The notes below the pieces were generated by a model. The model searched no databases and had not been told where the DNA came from. It saw nothing but the letters and a program-made list of their open reading frames with translations. This document shows positions 26,809 through 35,333 of a stretch of 64,000 nucleotides of DNA, in pieces. The stretch's first letter is position 1. Each line of letters starts with the position of its first letter. This stretch comes from Amycolatopsis mediterranei (GTDB taxonomy: Bacteria > Actinomycetota > Actinomycetes > Mycobacteriales > Pseudonocardiaceae): the NCBI RefSeq assembly GCF_026017845.1, contig NZ_CP100416.1, positions 8,308,728-8,372,727 on the forward strand, given 5' to 3'. The position numbers and the translations under genes are program-made.

Positions 26809-27707
26809 GATTCCTCCGCGGCCGTCGTGGTGAAGTAGGGGTGCCGGCGCAGGAATTCCAGAGAGGCGGCGCTGCTCTCGGTGGGCGTGGGGAGGTTGGG
26901 CACGTCGACCTCGATGACGAACCAGCCGTCGAACCCGTTCGGGAGGGCGGCGAGCACGGCGTCGAAGTCGATGGCGCCGCGTCCTGGCTCGCTCCACACC
27001 TTCGAACGACCGGTGGCCGTCCAGTAGTCCTCGTCGCGTTCTCGCGCGGCCTTCGCCGCGTTGGCGTCGACGTCCTTGACGTGGACGTTGAGGACCCGGT
27101 CGGCGTAATCGGCGATGACTTTCTCCGGTGTGGCGCCGGCCCAGCGCAGGTGGCCGGTGTCGGGGCCGAACCACAGGGCGCTGCCTGCGGTGGCATCGAG
27201 TACGGCACGCACCTCGTCCTCGACTTCCACCGCGGAGCCGACGTGCGGGTGCAGGCCGTACCGCACCCCCTCGGCGGCAGCGGCTTCGGCGGCCGCGGCG
27301 AGTCCGTCGGCCACCACGAGCGTCCGGTCGCGGTCATACCCGGTTCCGATCGCCGGGTGGGCCATGCGATCGGGTAGCAGGTCGGCGGCGATGAAGGCGC
27401 TGTCCACGCCGAGCTCGAGGTGGGCCTGCGCGTGCCGTTTGATCGCCTCGACGGCCTGGCCGTGGCGCTGCGGGTCGTGGAACGGTGCGGAGAAGTAGCC
27501 GGGCGCGGCGGCGAGCGAATGCTCCGCCAGCAGCGCGCCGTACTCCGCCGCGGTCGTCTCCGGCGGCAGCTCGATCGTCAGGTGGGTGAACCCGACCTGC
27601 GAGACCGCGGTCATCGCCTCGCCGAGGACGCCGCGGTCGAGCCGGTAGCCTCCGTCGCGGAGGATCCACGGCAAAGGGTTGATCGCCGTCCGGTGCATCA
27701 GAGTCAT
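26805..27707 (-). CDS. Sugar phosphate isomerase/epimerase-like TIM barrel protein (2)
   Basis: 300 residues from ATG 27707 after AAGGAAG. Same fold as its downstream neighbour but clearly diverged: PLPWILRDGGYRLDRG, FTHLTIELPPETTAAEYGAL, YGLHPHVGSAVE, LWFGPDTGHLRWAG, VLNVHVKDVDAN, GWFVIEVDVPNLPTP. His and Glu/Asp metal-site positions (HPHVG, DTGH, HVKD, EVD) are kept. Inositol- and keto-sugar-pathway proteins (IolE/IolH-like) have this architecture. Only 17 bp separate it from the beta-propeller gene upstream. Confidence 0.9.
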   Translation of the reverse strand: MTLMHRTAINPLPWILRDGGYRLDRGVLGEAMTAVSQVGFTHLTIELPPETTAAEYGALLAEHSLAAAPGYFSAPFHDPQRHGQAVEAIKRHAQAHLELGVDSAFIAADLLPDRMAHPAIGTGYDRDRTLVVADGLAAAAEAAAAEGVRYGLHPHVGSAVEVEDEVRAVLDATAGSALWFGPDTGHLRWAGATPEKVIADYADRVLNVHVKDVDANAAKAARERDEDYWTATGRSKVWSEPGRGAIDFDAVLAALPNGFDGWFVIEVDVPNLPTPTESSAASLEFLRRHPYFTTTAAEES

Positions 27708-27724
27708 GGAAGCTTCCTTTTCGA

Positions 27725-28642
27725 TCACCGGGCCACCTGGTCGTTCTGGTCGAAGGGGTAGTCGACGAAGGCGAACGCCGTTCCGTCCGGTGCCCAGCTG
27801 GGGACGTTGATCGTGCCCTGCCCCCCGTCGAGGACGACCAGCGTTGCCGGCTCCTGCCACGCCTTGACGGACACCAGGCGCAGCTCGACGCGCAGGTCCG
27901 CGGGGTGGCCCGTCGTGCCGGGTGGGTAGCTGAGGTAGACGGCGACGTCTCCGGTCGGGGCGACGTGCGGGAACCAGTTCACCCGCTCGTCGAAGGTCAG
28001 CTGCTCCGGTTCGGTCCCGTCGGGGCGCACGCGGGCGAGCTGGGCGTGCCCCGGCGTGTCGGAGAACTGCTCGGTGTTGAACACGATCCAGGCACCGTCC
28101 GGTGTCCATTCGCACCCATCGGCCGGCCCGGGGTCGGTGGTGACGGCAACGTCGTCCTGTCCGTCCAGGCCGACGGTGTGGATGGTCGCCGACGCCCACC
28201 AGTCGTCGCCCCGGGGTTCCAAACGCACGTAGCCAAGGCGCCGCCCGTCGGGGCTGATGCCGTGCAGGAAGTGCATGCCACCGTCGTCCACTGTGACGCG
28301 TCGCGCAGTGCCGCCGGCGAGGGGGACTTCCCAGATGTGCCAGTCGTTCGTCGACGCGAACACGGTCGCCCCGTCCGGGGCCAGGACGTGATCGTTGTTG
28401 ACCTCGGGCAGGCCCGCCGCCGGGACCTCGCGGGGTGGTGCGGAGCCGTCAGCAGGCAGCAGCCAGAGCATCCCGTCGCCGTTGACCAGCAGCCGGTCGT
28501 CGGCCGTCCAGTTCGGAGCCTCGTAGAGCCGCTCGCGCGACTCGAACACGGTGCGCACCGACCCGGTCCGGCGGTCCCAGACGCGGATCCGCGCGCGCTG
28601 CCCGGACCGCAGCCGGCGCAGCGGCACCTGCTCCTCGCTCAT
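27725..28642 (-). CDS. Beta-propeller (TolB/oligogalacturonate-lyase-like) protein
   Basis: 305 residues made of PD40-type repeats: WTADDRLLVNGDGMLWLLPA, LAPDGATVFASTNDWHIWEV, ISPDGRRLGYVRLEP, WTPDGAWIVFNTEQFSD, VAPTGDVAVYLSYPPG and WAPDGTAFAFVDY. No signal peptide. Such cytoplasmic propellers in sugar operons are annotated as oligogalacturonide-lyase-like, where a metal-bound His/Gln set would act; HFLHGISPDGR and NWFPH could supply such His residues. Function in this operon is unproven. Coupled to the UPF0303 gene by ATGA. Confidence 0.8.
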   Translation of the reverse strand: MSEEQVPLRRLRSGQRARIRVWDRRTGSVRTVFESRERLYEAPNWTADDRLLVNGDGMLWLLPADGSAPPREVPAAGLPEVNNDHVLAPDGATVFASTNDWHIWEVPLAGGTARRVTVDDGGMHFLHGISPDGRRLGYVRLEPRGDDWWASATIHTVGLDGQDDVAVTTDPGPADGCEWTPDGAWIVFNTEQFSDTPGHAQLARVRPDGTEPEQLTFDERVNWFPHVAPTGDVAVYLSYPPGTTGHPADLRVELRLVSVKAWQEPATLVVLDGGQGTINVPSWAPDGTAFAFVDYPFDQNDQVAR

Positions 28643-29109
28643 TTGCCGCCTCCCTCGGCCAAGTAGGCGCGGATGCCGGCCACAACGAGGTCGTGATCCT
28701 CCTGGGAGGACAGTCCGGAGGCGGTGGCGGCCGCGACGACGCCGGCGCCGCGCACCCGGATCGGGACCGATCCGCCGGTCACCGCGTACTCCGAACCCAG
28801 CCAGCCGGCCGCGACCGGATCCACACGCGCGGCCGACATGCGGGCGTCGACCAGTGCACTACTGGCCTCCATGCGCAGGACGAGCGCGGCTTTGCGGGCG
28901 ATCCAGGTGTCCTGGTCGGGGGTGACGCCCGGCAGGGCAGCGCGGAACAGGATCAGGCCGGGCCGGCGGATGTCGATACCCACCCGGTGCCCGGCTTGCT
29001 GCGCGATGGCGGTGATCCGGGCGCCCAGCCGCCAGGCGTCCGAGTGGTCGAACTCTTCGAAGACCAGTTCCCGCTCCTGGCCTTCGAGCGTGGTGATGAG
29101 ATCGGTCAT
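28639..29109 (-). CDS. UPF0303 / heme-binding-like (GlcG/HbpS-fold) protein
   Basis: 156 residues. The family signature is clear: IDIRRPGLILFRAALPGVTP, WIARKAALVLRMEASSALV, GGSVPIRVRGAGVVAAATAS and SSQEDHDLVVAGIRAYL. This fold (DUF336-like) binds heme in some homologues and often rides along in sugar and glycolate operons with unknown role. Here it is translationally coupled on both sides (ATGA with the dehydrogenase before and the propeller after), so it is probably made in fixed ratio with the catabolic enzymes. Confidence 0.88.
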   Translation of the reverse strand: MTDLITTLEGQERELVFEEFDHSDAWRLGARITAIAQQAGHRVGIDIRRPGLILFRAALPGVTPDQDTWIARKAALVLRMEASSALVDARMSAARVDPVAAGWLGSEYAVTGGSVPIRVRGAGVVAAATASGLSSQEDHDLVVAGIRAYLAEGGGK

Positions 29110-30161
29110 GGGTGGCTTCCTTCGAGTCGGGACGCGGCGATCCGGGCCCGCGCGTCGTCGATGGTGGTCAGGATCGACACGGTCTCTTCGAGCGTGTGGA
29201 CGGGCGACTCGATGCGGCCTTCCCCGGCGAACCGGGCCAGCGCCGTCGCTTCCCAGGAGAGCCCATCGAACCGGCGCAGACCGGTCGGGTCGCTCCAGCG
29301 GAGGTCGGCCGCGAGGTGATCCGTGCCGGACAGCGTGAAGGAGGTCGGGGCGTAGAAGCTGCCGTCGATACTGATCGTCGCCTCGGAGCCGGCGATCACA
29401 GCCGTCATCGGGGTGCGGGCCAGGATCGACGAGTACAGGGTCGCTTGAGCCTCGCCTTCATGGCTCAGCACCAATGTCGAGTAGGCGTCCACACCGGTCT
29501 TCGTCATGCCGCCCACCGCGGTCACCCGCGTCGGGGCGCCCAGCACCATCGACGAGAACTGCACCGGGTAGATGCCCAGGTCCAGCAGTGCTCCGCCGCC
29601 GAGGTCGGGCCGGTACAGGCGGTGCTGCGGGTCCGCGGTGATCGCCTGCCCGTGGTCGGCGAGCACCGCACGCACCTCGCCGAGGACCCCGTCGGCCAGC
29701 AACCGCCGGATGACCGAGGTCTGGGGCAGGTAACGGCTCCACATCGCCTCCATCACCAGCACGCCGGCGGCACGGGCGGCATCCGCCAGGGTCCGCGCCT
29801 CGGCCGCGGACGTCGTGATCGGCTTCTCGATCAGCACCTGCTTGCCCGCGGCGATCGCCGCCAGCCCGATCGGCAGGTGTTCGCTCGGCGGCGTAGCGAC
29901 GTACACGACATCGACGTCCGGGTGGGTCACCAGCTGCTCGGCGGAGCCGAGTGCCAGCTCGATCCCGTGTTCGGCGGCGAACGACGCCGAGCGCTCGGCC
30001 GAGCGGGAGGACACGGCCACGAGCCGCTGAGCCGTGTGGGTGCGCAGCGCCTTCGCGAACTCGCCGGCGATCCACCCCGGTCCGATGATGCCCCACCGAA
30101 GCGGCGGCTCGCCGCTTCCGGGAACGTACAGCTCAGGGTCGGGCAGGTGAGAAGGCAGCAT
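29106..30161 (-). CDS. Gfo/Idh/MocA family oxidoreductase
   Basis: 351 residues from ATG 30161 (GGAG 7 bp upstream; a GTG two codons earlier is less well placed). N-terminal NAD(P) Rossmann domain (WGIIGPGWIAGEFAKAL, VVYVATPPSEHLPI), the hallmark EKPITTSAAEA with the catalytic Lys, and the second motif GGGALLDLGIYPVQ. Members oxidise or reduce a sugar hydroxyl, commonly at C3, using tightly bound or free NAD. As first gene of the operon it would make the 3-keto-glycoside that the downstream DUF1080 and TIM-barrel proteins could cleave. Confidence 0.93.
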   Translation of the reverse strand: MLPSHLPDPELYVPGSGEPPLRWGIIGPGWIAGEFAKALRTHTAQRLVAVSSRSAERSASFAAEHGIELALGSAEQLVTHPDVDVVYVATPPSEHLPIGLAAIAAGKQVLIEKPITTSAAEARTLADAARAAGVLVMEAMWSRYLPQTSVIRRLLADGVLGEVRAVLADHGQAITADPQHRLYRPDLGGGALLDLGIYPVQFSSMVLGAPTRVTAVGGMTKTGVDAYSTLVLSHEGEAQATLYSSILARTPMTAVIAGSEATISIDGSFYAPTSFTLSGTDHLAADLRWSDPTGLRRFDGLSWEATALARFAGEGRIESPVHTLEETVSILTTIDDARARIAASRLEGSHP

Positions 30162-30199
30162 CGCCACGCTCCGGTTTCACAACGGTATGGAGAAATCTG

Positions 30200-30246
30200 T
30201 TAGCACGAGCTAAAGTCATCCGAACCCCGAGGTTAGCACGAGCCAA
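30200..30246. promoter_or_regulatory. Tandem LacI-type operators
   Basis: TTAGCACGAGCTAA (30200-30213) and TTAGCACGAGCCAA (30233-30246) are repeats starting 33 bp apart, about three helical turns. The first is a near-palindrome with TTAGC/GCTAA arms and a central CG, the classic shape of a LacI-family half-site pair. They lie in the 143-bp divergent region between the Gfo/Idh operon and the transporter gene, so one repressor could silence both; the LacI gene at 31610-32659 is the natural candidate. Confidence 0.65.
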
Positions 30247-30304
30247 ACCGGTTGCCGAACACCCGCTTGTGCCGCACGTTCGGGCTCGACTCAAGGAGGC
30301 GTCG

Positions 30305-31567
30305 ATGGCAGCAAACTCGCCCGTACCCACCCGCACGACCCCGATCTCCGCGCCCGCCGTCAGCAACTGGTACATCGCCGCGATCGGCCTCGCCCAGTTC
30401 GGGATCTACGTCGCGATCCTGTCGCCGGTGTTCGTCAGCATGCAGCTGAAGGCACAGGAGCTGAACCCCGCCAATCCGGCATCCGTCATCGCCGTCGTCC
30501 TCCCGATCGGCTCGATCGGCGCGATCTTCGGCAACCCGTTGTTCGGATCCCTGAGCGACCGGACCCGCACCCGCTGGGGCAGGCGACGCCCCTGGCTGCT
30601 GGGCGGCGTCGTCACGCTGCTCATCGGCCTCACCGCGGTCGTGTTCTCCCCCAACGTCCTGATGCTGACGTTCGCGTGGCTGCTCTGCCAGCTGGGGTCC
30701 AACGCGGCGTTCGCGGCCCTCATGGCCAGCTTCGCCGACAACGTTCCGGTGTTCCAGCGCGGACGGGCCTCCAGCGTCATCGGCGTGGCCCAGAACATTT
30801 CCATCCTGGCCGGCATCTACGCCGCCGCGCTCCTGGTCGCCAACCTCACCCTGCTATTCCTGATCCCGGGCGTCGTCGGAGTCGCCTGCGTGGTCGTCTA
30901 CGTCCTCGTCACTCCGGACCGCGTCCCCGACACGCCGCTGAGGCCGTTCTCGGTGCTGGCCATCCTCCGCACGTTCTGGACGAACCCCGTCAAGTACCCC
31001 GACTTCGGCCTGGCGTGGGGGTCGCGCTTCCTGATCGTCCTGGCGACCTTCCTGTTCACGACGTTCCGGCTCTTCTACATGCAGGATCACCTCGGGCTCG
31101 ACGCCCGCCGCGCGGTGTCGGCCGTCGCGACGGGCGTCCTGCTGTACACGGTCGCCATCTTCGTGAGCACCGCCGTATCCGGCTGGCTGTCCGACAAGCT
31201 TCGCCGCCGCAAGATCTTCGTCGGTGGCTCGACGCTGCTGTTCGGGGCGGGGCTCGTCGCGCTCGTCTACGCCGAGAGCGTGCCGGCCTTCTATGTCGCC
31301 GAGATCATCATGGGCTTCGCTTACGGCACTTACACTGCGGTCGACTACGCGCTCGTCGTCGACGTGCTCCCGGATCCCGAGAAGCCAGGCAAGGACCTGG
31401 GCGTCATGAACATCGCCAACTCGCTTCCGCAGTCCTTCGCGCCCGCGCTGGGCGCACTTCTGCTCAGCATGGGCAGCGGGAAGAACTATCCGGTGTTGCT
31501 GTGGACGGCGGGGATCATCGCGGCGATCGGTGCCGCCGTCATCATTCCCATCCGCAAGGTTCGCTAG
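30305..31567 (+). CDS. MFS transporter, glycoside-pentoside-hexuronide (GPH)-like
   Basis: 420 residues, twelve membrane spans, ATG 30305 after AAGGAG. The motif LFGSLSDRTRTRWGRRRPWL between spans 2 and 3 and the wide central loop match GPH-type cation symporters for glycosides; YFAYGTYTA-like FAYGTYTAVDYALVVDVLPD is also typical. It should import the glycoside handled by the divergent operon. Controlled, by position, from the two operator-like repeats just upstream. Confidence 0.9.
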   Translation: MAANSPVPTRTTPISAPAVSNWYIAAIGLAQFGIYVAILSPVFVSMQLKAQELNPANPASVIAVVLPIGSIGAIFGNPLFGSLSDRTRTRWGRRRPWLLGGVVTLLIGLTAVVFSPNVLMLTFAWLLCQLGSNAAFAALMASFADNVPVFQRGRASSVIGVAQNISILAGIYAAALLVANLTLLFLIPGVVGVACVVVYVLVTPDRVPDTPLRPFSVLAILRTFWTNPVKYPDFGLAWGSRFLIVLATFLFTTFRLFYMQDHLGLDARRAVSAVATGVLLYTVAIFVSTAVSGWLSDKLRRRKIFVGGSTLLFGAGLVALVYAESVPAFYVAEIIMGFAYGTYTAVDYALVVDVLPDPEKPGKDLGVMNIANSLPQSFAPALGALLLSMGSGKNYPVLLWTAGIIAAIGAAVIIPIRKVR

Positions 31568-31584
31568 CGATGAAATTCGGCGGA

Positions 31585-31621
31585 ACCGGGTCGTGGGAGC
31601 CTGCGCAGCTCACGACCCGGT
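31585..31621. terminator. Bidirectional terminator hairpin
   Basis: An 11-bp stem (ACCGGGTCGTG at 31585-31595, CACGACCCGGT at 31611-31621) encloses a 15-bp loop that itself can pair GAGC with GCTC. It lies between the convergent transporter and LacI genes, and the LacI stop codon (31610-31612) is part of the right arm. Confidence 0.7.
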
Positions 31622-32659
31622 CGGCGCGGGTCCTGTCGAATCGCGAACCACCAGCCTCGTCCGGGTCGCGCTCACCCGGCGAGGCCCGTCATCTCCCTCG
31701 AGCCGCTTCAGTACCGTCGTCAGGGTCGCCTCGACGGTGGCCTCGACGTCTTGGCGGACCGACGTCAAGCTGTGGTACGACAGGGACGCCAGGTAGCTGT
31801 CGTCGAACCCGATCACCGAGATTGCTCCCGGCACCGGAAAGTTCGCGCGGGCGAACACGGCCAGCATGCCCGCCGCGCATTGATCACCGCAGCACACCAC
31901 CGCCGTCGGACGCCGGCTGCGTCCCAGGATCTCCCGAGCCACTGTCGCACCGCCCTCCTCGGAAAAGTCGCTGGAGAGCACCTCGATCCGATCCGCCAAG
32001 CCGGACTCCGCCATCGCACCGCGATACGCATTGGTCCGGTCCCGGCCCACCTCGCCGCCAAGCCCGCCGACATAGGCGATGTCACGGTGCCCGAGCTTCA
32101 CGAGATGCTCGATCGCCAGCCGCAGTCCCTCGATCTCGTCCACGTGGACGTTGTCGACCTCCGGTGCCGGCACCCACTCGCCCAGCCAAACGACCGGAAC
32201 CAGCTGCCACGCCCCGGCGAGCGCGTCCGAGGTCGGATCGGGATTGAAAGCAACCAACGCTTCCACCCGTTGTTCCATGAGCTCGGCGACAACCACGTCC
32301 GTGGACCTCTCTACCGTTGCCGGACCGAGAGCCAACCCGAACCCTTTCTCGGCGGCTCGCACGAAAAGCCGCTCAACGAAACGGACCTGAAACGGATGCC
32401 GCATCTGGAACACCGCGCCAATCAGGTGCGTGCGGTTCTGCCGAAGGAGCCGCGCGGACGCGTTCGCCCGGTACCCCAGCTCGGTTGCCGCGCCCAGAAT
32501 CCGCTCCCGCGACTCCGCGCTCGGCCCAGGCACACCCCTCAACACCAGAGAAACCAGCTGACGCGAAACACCGAGGTGATCGGCAATGTCCTGCATCGTC
32601 GGGAGCCGTGCCGAGCCCTTGCTCGCGCGAAGCGGCCGCGCGCCATTGCTCATGCGCAC
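31610..32659 (-). CDS. LacI family transcriptional regulator
   Basis: 349 residues from ATG 32659 (another ATG two codons on). LacI HTH at about 20-45: PTMQDIADHLGVSRQLVSLV, then the hinge ERILGAATELGYRANASARL. The effector domain shows periplasmic-binding fold motifs (IGAVFQMRHPF, LGHRDIAYVGG, VIGFDDSYLA with the conserved FDD). It probably represses the divergent glycoside operon and the GPH transporter, and perhaps the ABC operon to its right, until a sugar binds. Operator candidates are at 30200-30246. Confidence 0.93.
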   Translation of the reverse strand: MRMSNGARPLRASKGSARLPTMQDIADHLGVSRQLVSLVLRGVPGPSAESRERILGAATELGYRANASARLLRQNRTHLIGAVFQMRHPFQVRFVERLFVRAAEKGFGLALGPATVERSTDVVVAELMEQRVEALVAFNPDPTSDALAGAWQLVPVVWLGEWVPAPEVDNVHVDEIEGLRLAIEHLVKLGHRDIAYVGGLGGEVGRDRTNAYRGAMAESGLADRIEVLSSDFSEEGGATVAREILGRSRRPTAVVCCGDQCAAGMLAVFARANFPVPGAISVIGFDDSYLASLSYHSLTSVRQDVEATVEATLTTVLKRLEGDDGPRRVSATRTRLVVRDSTGPAPTGS

Positions 32660-33114
32660 CAGTCTCGCACAATCCGATTGACGCCAAGCGTCGAGGAGCT
32701 CCGGCCCTGCGCAAGCGACAGGGTGCGCGCCGGCGACCGACCGCTCGGTGACGAGCCGAGGCGAGCCATCAGTTCCTGGAACTCGATGCCCTCACCAGGA
32801 CCATCGGCCGCCCTGCGAGGACCTCGTCATCGGCAGGTGACAGCAGGCAGGTGATCCGCTTCGGACCACTTCGCCAACGACCTTCGGCTGAGGGCGACCC
32901 GGTGGCGAAGCGGTGGAGTTTAGCAGGCCATCTCGTCCGGAACCGAGGATGCAGCACGGGCAGAGCTGGATCGGCGACATCGACGCGCAGGTGTTCTCGC
33001 TGGTGAGGGCACTGGCGGCCGACCATGAGCGCGGAACCCACGCGGATTGACAGACAAGTATTCAAGACTTACGATCTCCGGCCACGGGGTGCTTTCAACG
33101 AGGAAGGTGCAGTG
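32660..33114. other. Intergenic region between LacI and the ABC operon
   Basis: About 455 bp. I see no convincing gene; short open frames on both strands have no recognisable motifs. A small coding-like string, QHGQSWIGDIDAQVFSLVRA at about 32945-33010 on the plus strand, may be debris of a lost gene. The region must hold the promoters of the LacI gene and of the ABC transporter, but I cannot point to exact elements; no copy of the TTAGCACGAGC operator occurs here. Confidence 0.4.
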
Positions 33115-34407
33115 GTGTACAGGTCAGGAAGCAGCAGCTGCCGCGGAAGAGTCGCGGTCGCTTTGGTCGCGGCGGGCGCTTTGGTCCTCTCGGGATGTGG
33201 CCGGTCCAGCGAGAGCACGGGAACGGCGGATGCCGGGCCGGCCGTCGACAACTCCCCCGCAACCGGTGACGTCACCATCTGGGCGGCCCAAAACGAGGGC
33301 AAGACACTCTCGGCCCTCGCGAAGTCGTTCACCGCCGAGAACCCGGGTGTCCGGATCACCGTGACGCCGGTGTCGTTCGACGAGCTACCGCGAAAGGTCG
33401 ACACCGCGGTCGCCAGCGGTCAGGTCCCCGACATCATCCAGCCGTCGACAGGACTCCAGTCATTCGTGGCCACGGGCGGCATCGCACCGGTACCCGACGG
33501 TGTCACGGACCCGAAAGACTTCTTCGAGCCGGCCGTCTCCGCAGTCACGTTCCACGGCATCCGGTACGCGGTCCCCTGGTACGTCACGGTCCAGTCGTTC
33601 TACTACCGCGCCGATCTCGCCAAGAAAGCAGGCGTCGAGGCACCGAAGACCTGGGACGACACGATCAAGTTCGGCAAAGCGCTCAAGAACGCCGGCGCCC
33701 GCCACGGCGCGCTCATCTACACGAAGGGTACCGCCGCGTGGCAGACCGTTCTGCCGCTGATCTACGAGGCCGGCGGAACCGTGCTGAAGGACGGCAAGTT
33801 CACCTTTGACACTCCCGAGGTGATCACGGCACTGGACCACTACCAGTCCTTCTTCCGGGAGGGCGTCGCGGATCCCACGGTGACGATCTCCACGGCAGGG
33901 GAGACCGAAGCGGGATTCGCCGACGGCACCTTCGGTTCCTACCTGACCGGTTCCTTCTCCTACGGCCTTGCACTTTCCGCTCTGCACGGTGACACGGCCA
34001 AGCTCGGTTTGGCGACGTTGCCCGCGGGTCCCAAGTCAGGCGCCGGCTACCTCGGGGGTTCCGGGCTGGCGGTGATGGCGAGCGCCCACAACAAGGATGC
34101 TGCTTGGAAGTTCGTGCGGTACGCCACTTCCGCCCAAGGGGAACAGAAAGCCTACGAGATCTCCGGGGTGCTCCCCGCGGCTCGGACAGCCTGGAAATCG
34201 GGGCCGCTGGCCGAAAGCGCGGTCGGCAAGACCTTCGCGTCGCAGATCGAGAACAGCCTCCCGCAGCCCCAGGTGCTCACCTGGACCGAAGTCCGGGACG
34301 CGATCGCACGGTACGCCGAGCAGCTGGCACGAGGAGTCATCTCCCCGAAGGACGCCGCCACACGGCTGCAAGCCGAGGCGGAGAAGATCGGAACCGGTGA
34401 ACGATGA
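33115..34407 (+). CDS. ABC transporter sugar-binding lipoprotein (family 1 extracellular solute-binding)
   Basis: 430 residues from GTG 33115 (GAGGAAGG 7 bp upstream). A lipoprotein signal runs RGRVAVALVAAGALVLSGC with the lipobox Cys after LSG. The mature part reads GDVTIWAAQNEGKTLSALAK, FDELPRKVDTAVASGQVPDI and GGIAPVPD, typical of CUT1 sugar-binding proteins. Anchored outside the membrane, it delivers an oligosaccharide to the two permeases that follow in the same coupled operon (ATGA to the first). Confidence 0.93.
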   Translation: MYRSGSSSCRGRVAVALVAAGALVLSGCGRSSESTGTADAGPAVDNSPATGDVTIWAAQNEGKTLSALAKSFTAENPGVRITVTPVSFDELPRKVDTAVASGQVPDIIQPSTGLQSFVATGGIAPVPDGVTDPKDFFEPAVSAVTFHGIRYAVPWYVTVQSFYYRADLAKKAGVEAPKTWDDTIKFGKALKNAGARHGALIYTKGTAAWQTVLPLIYEAGGTVLKDGKFTFDTPEVITALDHYQSFFREGVADPTVTISTAGETEAGFADGTFGSYLTGSFSYGLALSALHGDTAKLGLATLPAGPKSGAGYLGGSGLAVMASAHNKDAAWKFVRYATSAQGEQKAYEISGVLPAARTAWKSGPLAESAVGKTFASQIENSLPQPQVLTWTEVRDAIARYAEQLARGVISPKDAATRLQAEAEKIGTGER

Positions 34408-35333
34408 CCTCCGTGGCCACTCGCGCCAAGCGCCGACCCGCCGCGGGACCCCCCTCCGCATCACGCCGCTCGCAGGCCGTCGCGGGCTGGCTGTTCTCGC
34501 TGCCGTTCGTACTGGTGTTCCTCGTCTTCTACGCCTGGCCCATCATCTGGTCGCTGCTGATGAGCCTCACCGACATGACCAGCAGGGACCTGCGCGCACC
34601 GTTCGACGTGAACTTCGTCGGGCTGGAGAACTTCGCGACCGTGCTGACCGATCCGGATTTTTTCCGCGCCCTGCTCAACACCGCGATCGTCGTGGTCGTG
34701 GCCGTTCCCGCCATCCTCGTCATCGCCCTGCTCCTCGCCGTCGCGGTGAACAACGGCATCCGCCGGGGCAAGGCCTTCTTCCGGACCGTGTACTACATCC
34801 CCGTGGTCACGAGCATCGTCGCGATCGCTGTCGTGTGGAAGTTCCTGTTCGCCGACGAAGGGACCGTCAACGCGGCGCTCGGTCTGTTCGGCGCCGACGG
34901 CCCGGCGTGGCTGGCCGATCCGTTCTGGGCACTGCCCACGATCATCCTCCTCGTGATCTGGCGGTGCTTCGGCCTCGTCATGGTCATCTTCCTCGCCGGC
35001 CTGCAGGGGATACCCGAGGGCATCTACGAAGCGGCGCGTGTGGACGGGGCGGGCGCCTGGCGACGCCTCGTCTCCATCACTGTCCCCATGCTGCTTCCCA
35101 CGGTGCTGTTGAGTGCCGTGCTCATGACCGTCGCGGTCGTGCAGGTCTTCGAGGAGCCGTTCGTCATCACCCAGGGCGGACCGCTGAACTCGACGACGAC
35201 GATGGCCATCTACATCTATGACCAGTTCGGCTTCGGCAAGTACTCGACGGCCTCGGCCGCGAGCTACATCCTCTTCGCCATCATCGCCCTCCTGTCCCTG
35301 ATCCAGTTCCGACTCCTCAGGAGCAAGACGTGA
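34404..35333 (+). CDS. ABC sugar transporter permease 1 (MalF-like)
   Basis: 309 residues, six membrane spans. The binding-protein-dependent permease (EAA) motif is EAARVDGAGAWRRLVSITVP. Start ATG 34404 overlaps the preceding stop, and its own stop overlaps the next start. Forms the membrane channel with permease 2. No ATP-binding subunit is encoded in the operon or anywhere in the window, so a shared MsiK-type ATPase encoded elsewhere is expected. Confidence 0.95.
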   Translation: MTSVATRAKRRPAAGPPSASRRSQAVAGWLFSLPFVLVFLVFYAWPIIWSLLMSLTDMTSRDLRAPFDVNFVGLENFATVLTDPDFFRALLNTAIVVVVAVPAILVIALLLAVAVNNGIRRGKAFFRTVYYIPVVTSIVAIAVVWKFLFADEGTVNAALGLFGADGPAWLADPFWALPTIILLVIWRCFGLVMVIFLAGLQGIPEGIYEAARVDGAGAWRRLVSITVPMLLPTVLLSAVLMTVAVVQVFEEPFVITQGGPLNSTTTMAIYIYDQFGFGKYSTASAASYILFAIIALLSLIQFRLLRSKT

